Source of the DNA: Methylotenera sp.
Lineage (GTDB): Bacteria; Pseudomonadota; Gammaproteobacteria; Burkholderiales; Methylophilaceae
DNA length: 64,000 nucleotides
NCBI RefSeq assembly: GCF_030684185.1
Contig: NZ_JAUXOY010000014.1
Location: 652,001 to 716,000 of the forward strand
Direction of reading: 5' to 3'
The translations under genes were made by a program, and so were the position numbers. Below the pieces are notes generated by a model, which was given only the letters and a program-made list of their open reading frames with translations, was not told where the DNA came from and ran no database searches. Every line of letters begins with the position of its first letter. Positions within the stretch are counted from its first letter, which is position 1. Positions 56,361 to 64,000 of the stretch are shown piece by piece.

Positions 56361-58473
56361 TTAGAATGACCGCTCTACTCTGACAATTATTATCATATCT
56401 GGTTTCTTGTCAGCCTTCGCCAAATCCGCAGGTAAATTTTTAAGTTTGTCACCCCATTGACCAACATAGCGAACCTCCTTGAAGGTCGCGTTGAAGTATT
56501 GTTTTAAAGCACCTGTGAATGAATCACCAACAACCCAGACATACTTAGTTGAAAGCGGATTCTGATTAGACACAACTGTAGCAGACCCGAACGCTGTTTT
56601 TTGCTCATCTGGAATTTCGTTTTCAGTCCAAACTGGCTTATTTTTCCATACAACATCCCAATTATCCTCTGCGTGTAGTGGAAAATCTTTTAGTTTAGAT
56701 ATGCCGATAAGGTCTCCACTATGAGTTGAACTATGTTGAAATTCAACCTGTGGCACAGGCAAGCCAAGTAGTTTTGAGAAGCCTGAATAGGCTAAGAAAG
56801 CACCTTTGTTATTCCAGTGTGTGTCAGTCATCCAATAAAGTATTCCCTCGTTCTTTTTTGAATTAAGCAAATCATCTGTTGGGTTGTAAACAGTAAGATT
56901 TGGAACATCTTTTAGATTGCCTAAAAAGAAACTGCTGTATTTTTTTGTTGATGGCAGAAGTTCATCTGGTAAGTATTCCGAATAGATACTAGATTTATTC
57001 GGACCAACAATTAAAATAACTTTTGTATTGGATTGAGCTCCTACCTTGGAAATGTTTGAAAAAATTTCCTTAGTGGCTTCTATTTCGCTATCGCTTGGAA
57101 CAATAGCAAGTTTAAGTTTAGCCACTGTATTGTCGTATGAATTACCTAGAAACAACCAATCTTGTTTTCCTTCATACCAAGACAATGAAGGGCCAAATGC
57201 GTGCTCAAAACCTTTCCTCTTAATTATTTTTTGATATGTGTGAGATTGAGAAAAGCCATCATTTTTGAAGCCGTTATAAGCCGCACAGCTAACAGCAATC
57301 ATTAGCAAAAATAATGTGATTGTTTTTGCTTTACCGTGCTTACCAAACCGAATAGGTTTTTCAATAAATTTGTATGTCAGCCACGCGAGAGCAATAGAAA
57401 TTAGAACTGCAGCAATTCGTATCTGACGAGAAGGGGTTCCGCTTTCAATGATTCTGACAAATGACAATAAAGGCCAATGCCACAAATATAGTGGAAAACT
57501 AATCAGTCCAAACCACACCAGCACACGATTTGATAGCACTACTCGATTAAACCAAGAATGCACACCTGCCGAAATAATCAGCAAGGCTCCCAAGGTCGGC
57601 ACAACTGCCCACCAACCTGGAAAATGTCGTTCTTTGGTAATGATAAGCAGGCCCGCTAAAATTAAAAAAGCACCAAGCAATGATTGAACATTGTGCAAGG
57701 TTTTGCCGTTGGCTTCTGGTGCTTGTGCATAGATTATTTGACCAAGCCACATATCAAGTTTGTGTTTGAACTTGGGTGATAGGCTTCGTCTATGCATTGT
57801 CATATAAGCTAAAACAGAACCTACTAGCAATTCCCAAAATCGGGTTTGTGGTGAGTAAAATGCGGCAACGGCATCACTATGTACTTTGCTAATGTTCAAT
57901 GCAAAAGAAATGACCGCAACCAGTATCGTAATGGTTAGTAGATTAAATCGTTTTTTCCAAGCCAGCCACAACAGCAATGGCCAGACAATGTAAAATTGTT
58001 CTTCAATACCCAGCGACCAGAGGTGTAATAACGGTTTGGTTTCTGCGGCATTATCAAAATAGCCACTTTCTTTCCAAAACAAAAAGTTGGAAATAAACCC
58101 AGCACCACCCGCAATGTGCTTACCTAATTGTTTGTATTCGTCAGCGAGTAGTGCAAACCAGCCAAATACAAAACTAGCCGTGAGCACTAAAAGTAGCGCA
58201 GGGAAAATCCGTTTGATACGGCGACTATAAAACTCAATAAAATTAAAACTGTTTCGCTCCAAACTGCCAAAAATAATGGTTGAAATTAGAAAGCCAGAGA
58301 TGACGAAGAAAATATCTACACCAATAAAACCGCCCCTAATGAATTTAGGAAATGCGTGATAAATGACAACAGAAAGCACTGCTACTGCACGCAGTCCGTC
58401 TATGTCTGGGCGATATTTTGGGTGAGTTAAATGCTCAGATTGCGGGGGGGGGGGGGGTAATTTTAGTTGTCAT
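56361..58473 (-). CDS. OafA-type acyltransferase with AlgX/SGNH domain, frameshifted at a poly-C tract
   Basis: From the ATG at 58473 the frame reads MTTKIT and a run of prolines, then hits TGA because the C tract has 14 bases. With 13 C it would read on into PQSEHLTHPKYRPDIDGLRAVA and the 703-residue protein. The acyltransferase-3 motif R-x10-H spans Arg in DGLRA and His in VVIYHAF; the only later start, GTG at 58379, would lose that Arg. About ten membrane helices follow, then an AlgJ/AlgX-like SGNH domain with TDTHWNNKG and VGDSFTG. It would acetylate a surface polysaccharide. This copy appears OFF, unless the tract length is a sequencing error. Confidence 0.8.
58444..58457 (-). repeat. 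14-base homopolymer (poly-C on the coding strand), phase-variation candidate
   Basis: Fourteen G on the plus strand lie 16 bases inside the acyltransferase reading frame. Tracts of this length are hypermutable. Lengths of 13, 10 or 16 restore the frame; 14 gives a 12-residue truncated peptide. Confidence 0.85.
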
Positions 58474-58654
58474 TTTTATTTTGTGCAAGAATTCTTATGG
58501 TGGAGTTTAGTTCGGCATCAATATCATCAATAGGATCGGATCAGGCTCGCATAGATTTTTACAGAGTATCTGTAAGCATTTCATTGGCAGATTTGTTTGC
58601 AAAAAGCGTATTACGCTTTATGTCAGCACTATATGGCAATCACACGGATAATAT

Positions 58655-59668
58655 TCACCGCCCACGCACTTTCGCCAGCCCAAAACAGAGCCTTGAGATT
58701 TCAAGCCAGGCATTGCCAAGCATTACGCCTTTGGCGGTTTTATCGATATCCGCCAGCTTTTGCAGAGCTGCTTCTAACTGCTTCAGGCTTAATCTTGCCA
58801 GCGCGCGCTTCACCGGCACTTGTTTATCGCCATAAATGCGCGCGCTAGTCATCGCATTCATGATGTTTTCACCACGTAATTCAGCCTGTTTGATGCGTAC
58901 CAATGGCCGTAACACCCACATCAACGGATTCATAACTGCGACCGCATTTTCGCCTTCATCTTGCAGACCTTGCAATATTCGTACAGTGCGTGCGGCATCG
59001 CCCATCAGCACCGCTTCGCCAAGCTGAAAGGCATCGTATCGCGATACATTAAGCACCGCCTCGCGCACCGTTGCATCGGCAAGTTCGCCTTGCGGGTACA
59101 AAAGCCCAAGTTTTTGTACTTCTTGATTAGCAGCAAGTAAATTACCTTCCACCTGATGTGCTAGAAACTCTAACGTTTGCGAACTGGCAGACTGGCCTTG
59201 CAATGCCAGTCTGCCAGCGATCCATTTTGGCAGGTTGACTGCATCCACTTCATTTAATGCAATCGTCATTGCATTGTTTTCAAGTGTGCTAAACCAACCA
59301 CTATTTTTAGCTTCACGCTCTAATGTCGGCAGAATAATTACAACGGTCGTGTCTGGTATTGCTTTGGCGGCTAACGCTTGAAGTGCTTTACTTCCATCAA
59401 CTCCAGGTTTACCTGAGGGAATGTTGATCTCTAATAAGCGCTGACTGGCAAATAGCGAGATTGATTGGCCGTATGATTGAATCTGTTGCCAGTTAAAGTA
59501 GCGTTCAACAATTAAACTTGTGCGTTCATCAAAGCCTTGTAGTCGGGCGGCGGCGCGAATCGTATCCAAGCTTTCACGTTGCGCCAGAGGTTCATCGCCC
59601 ACCAACACATAAAGTGGTTTTAAGCCTTGGCTGAGGTGCTTTTCAAGTTGCGCTTGAGCTAGTTGCAT
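58655..59668 (-). CDS. holA: DNA polymerase III delta subunit
   Basis: The 337-residue clamp-loader subunit begins LEKHLSQGLKPLYVLVGDEPLAQRESLD and contains the HolA-typical LASQRLLEINIPSGKPG and LLYPQGELADATVREAV. It lies after lptE. The 181 bases between it and the acyltransferase ATG hold no recognisable gene. Confidence 0.93.
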   Translation of the reverse strand: MQLAQAQLEKHLSQGLKPLYVLVGDEPLAQRESLDTIRAAARLQGFDERTSLIVERYFNWQQIQSYGQSISLFASQRLLEINIPSGKPGVDGSKALQALAAKAIPDTTVVIILPTLEREAKNSGWFSTLENNAMTIALNEVDAVNLPKWIAGRLALQGQSASSQTLEFLAHQVEGNLLAANQEVQKLGLLYPQGELADATVREAVLNVSRYDAFQLGEAVLMGDAARTVRILQGLQDEGENAVAVMNPLMWVLRPLVRIKQAELRGENIMNAMTSARIYGDKQVPVKRALARLSLKQLEAALQKLADIDKTAKGVMLGNAWLEISRLCFGLAKVRGR

Positions 59669-59683
59669 ACGTGGGGTTTTGAG

Positions 59684-60181
59684 CTATTTAGCTGTTAGCT
59701 TGACTGCGGTTAAACGGCGCATTACTTCGCGAACAGCATCTTTGCGCATATCGTTATTCAACATTACTTCTTCTTCCGCTTTACCCAGCAAGGCAACATC
59801 GTTATATGAAAAATCTCGGCGTGATTGCACTGTTTGCGGGGCACTCCAAGTTGGGCTTGCAGGCTCGCGCGTTCTAAAACTTACTCGATAGTTAAGTTCG
59901 TATTCACGCACCACACCACTTCCGCTCAAAGATAAAATTCTCTTTTCATTAGTTTCACTTAGCAATTCAAGTAATAGTTCAGCTTGCTCAACGTTCTCAA
60001 CTACTTGTATGCCATTGATTTTGAAAGATTGTTTTAAATCCCTGGAAATGCTGAGTGGACTCCCTTGAATATACAAGTGTTTGAAAGATAACTCAGCAAT
60101 ACCACGCAACTGAAATCCGCAGGCAGAAAGCATGAGTGTGAATAAAAGTGTCAGGCTGATACGGCGCACGATGTTTTGCAT
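59684..60181 (-). CDS. lptE: LPS assembly lipoprotein LptE
   Basis: The 165-residue lipoprotein has the lipobox LSAC (Cys21) and GFQLRG, the LptE signature. LptE plugs the LptD barrel that inserts LPS. It sits 3 bases after leuS and before holA, the standard order. Confidence 0.92.
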   Translation of the reverse strand: MQNIVRRISLTLLFTLMLSACGFQLRGIAELSFKHLYIQGSPLSISRDLKQSFKINGIQVVENVEQAELLLELLSETNEKRILSLSGSGVVREYELNYRVSFRTREPASPTWSAPQTVQSRRDFSYNDVALLGKAEEEVMLNNDMRKDAVREVMRRLTAVKLTAK

Positions 60182-60184
60182 AAT

Positions 60185-62668
<2,484 letters not shown>

Positions 62669-62835
62669 TTAACTATTCTTGAGTATTAAATGAATCACGA
62701 AATTATACCGTGAAGCGTTTTTTTATGTTGGATTGTCAGTAGATGTGTTTGCAAAGATAGAGGCGTGCTGCTTGGTATCCAAACAAAGTTGGTGAGCCAT
62801 TACAATAGAGGGAGAAAGAAACTATTTTGGATACG

Positions 62836-63435
62836 CTACTTGCTATTGACGTTATTGTGAGTAGCCATCCACGCGAATAACGATGATCGCATTGCTTCTT
62901 CTACCGACATATCAATAGGCTGTAGCCAGTCGCGTGGCACAAATACCGTATAGCCGCCAATCATATAACCCATTGGCAAATAGACCGCTACGCGATCGCC
63001 TTGCAAGAAGCCCTTGGGTAGGTCGGCAAGGTTTTGGCGGGTAATCAAACCCACCATTTCCAAATCATTTCCAGGCATTTTTAGCGTGACCACCTGTTGC
63101 GGAGGCGTGTCTTTATGTGGAGAAAAGTAATCGGCAAAATTCTTAAGAGAAGTATAAATGCTTTTGACAACGGGTAGATTGGTAAAAGGCAATTCCACCA
63201 GTGAAAGTAGTTTTCCTACGTGCCGGTGAGAAATCAGGAAGCCGAGCAGAATAATACTGGCAATACCGAGTACAAGACCTAAGCCTGGTAAGTAAAATTC
63301 GCCTATAAAAGGGCGAATCCACCACATGGCAAACTTTTCTGCCCAGGTCAAAAATAGGTAGAGAAAATATACCGTTAGGCCAAGCGGCAATGCTGTAATT
63401 AAACCGCGAAAAAAATATTGGTATAAGCGTTTCAT
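62836..63435 (-). CDS. DUF502 membrane protein
   Basis: The 199-residue protein has two N-terminal membrane helices (FFRGLITALPLGLTVYFLYL; LPGLGLVLGIASIILLGFLI) and the DUF502 segment LPFTNLPVVKSIYTSLKNFADYF, followed by a soluble domain ending VPRDWLQPIDMSVEEAM. Its function is unknown. The ATG at 63435 gives the usual family start MKRLYQYFFRG. Confidence 0.85.
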   Translation of the reverse strand: MKRLYQYFFRGLITALPLGLTVYFLYLFLTWAEKFAMWWIRPFIGEFYLPGLGLVLGIASIILLGFLISHRHVGKLLSLVELPFTNLPVVKSIYTSLKNFADYFSPHKDTPPQQVVTLKMPGNDLEMVGLITRQNLADLPKGFLQGDRVAVYLPMGYMIGGYTVFVPRDWLQPIDMSVEEAMRSSLFAWMATHNNVNSK

Positions 63436-63560
63436 CAGTAACGATTTCCAGAGGTCGATATTGTGGAGTTTGTAGACAAAGCTTACGAACCAATGCAATG
63501 CCTGCGTTGAGCCTGCCGAAGTGGTGGGAAATTAAAACCGTCTTTCCCGCCTTACGCTGG

Positions 63561-64000
63561 CTATGCGTTGTCGTCTTTGTGATTATTTGTTTCGACTAGG
63601 CTCCGATAGACGTGCCAACTTGCGTGCCCAACCACTGGCATAGTCACAATCAAACCAAGAAAACTCGTTGCTAAACCAAAGCCGACAAGCACTACAATGC
63701 AAAATGCCCATAGTAGCATTGGAACAGGGTTGCGTCGGCAGGCAATCAGGCTGGCCATGACCGCGGTGGCCGCACTGGTCTTGCGATCCATCATCAGTGG
63801 TACGGCAATAACGCTAATAGCAAAGATGAAGGTCGCAAAAAGCCCGCCTGCAGCAAAATAGAGGAGTGTAAAGTTGGGCTGTTTGAACGTGATTACATTA
63901 AGTACAACATCGGTAAAAGTTGGAAAATCATTATTAAAAAAGTAAGCAAAAATAACGAGAGATGCCCGTGTCCATACTAGCAGAACAACCACTAATAACC
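63561..64000 (-). CDS. DUF2189-type integral membrane protein (5-prime end outside the window)
   Basis: At least 146 residues with four hydrophobic helices are visible. The segment FATFIFAISVIAVPLMMDRKTSAATAVMASL and the ending TMPVVGHASWHVYRSLV fit the DUF2189 family. The frame stays open to the window edge, so the start is missing. Function unknown. Confidence 0.75.
   Translation of the reverse strand, partial: LLVVVLLVWTRASLVIFAYFFNNDFPTFTDVVLNVITFKQPNFTLLYFAAGGLFATFIFAISVIAVPLMMDRKTSAATAVMASLIACRRNPVPMLLWAFCIVVLVGFGLATSFLGLIVTMPVVGHASWHVYRSLVETNNHKDDNA

Noticed and set aside
58467-58835. Plus-strand open frame of 122 codons between the acyltransferase and holA
   Set aside because: Its second half is the antisense of holA and its first half has no family similarity or good ribosome site.

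Overview
The window looks like a chromosomal segment of a betaproteobacterium, most plausibly a methylotroph-like member of the Methylophilaceae or Nitrosomonadales. This is inference from gene order and protein character: RegB/RegA, a biotin cluster without bioA, secB-gpsA-trmL, leuS-lptE-holA, and an Acidithiobacillus-type sulfide:quinone oxidoreductase. Base composition is moderate. I saw no rRNA, tRNA, CRISPR array, transposase or prophage gene.

Layout. 1-1143: the tail of a probable ileS, then lspA and a YuiH-like molybdenum oxidoreductase. 1206-10045: an ArsR-family repressor facing an operon for an RND pump, a DUF2892 membrane protein, a TolC-like protein, a lipoprotein rhodanese, a Tll0287-type haem protein and SQR. 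A strong promoter with an overlapping inverted repeat lies between the two. This reads as a sulfide or persulfide response module. 10268-13003: a zinc-ribbon protein, cbpA-cbpM and a DUF808 membrane protein. 13015-18279: RegA/RegB facing a two-gene operon for cytochrome bd-like membrane proteins that each carry a C-terminal haem c, then a truncated haemoglobin. The gap between them holds five exact 15-nt repeats resembling RegA/PrrA sites. 18452-23881: a TonB-dependent receptor, a CxCC sialidase-fold protein, tonB, exbB and exbD. 23967-28314: an overlapping pair of cyclic-di-GMP proteins. 28586-33781: a second CxCC sialidase-fold protein, a stand-alone CZB zinc protein behind a near-consensus sigma-54 promoter, and ccoI-ccoS-SafE-like cytochrome cbb3 maturation genes without the oxidase subunits. 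33999-43157: clpB behind a sigma-32 promoter, a lytic transglycosylase, several envelope proteins, yjbQ, envC and gpmI. 43342-52260: rhodanese, grxC, secB, an SH3 protein, gpsA, trmL, comF and bioBFHCD, with a MITE-like inverted-repeat element between bioH and bioC. 52345-64000: an M48 peptidase, nadD, proA, repeat elements, a probably phase-variable acyltransferase, holA, lptE, leuS, a DUF502 protein and a truncated DUF2189 protein.

The most interesting features are: (1) the bd-like, haem-c-fused pair with its RegBA control region; (2) the 14-base C tract that puts the acyltransferase out of frame in this copy, and so probably OFF; (3) the paired CxCC/GCP sialidase-fold proteins beside a TonB system and copper ATPase; (4) the ArsR-controlled sulfide module; (5) the sigma-54-driven CZB protein. 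Functions come from motifs read by eye; no database search was possible.
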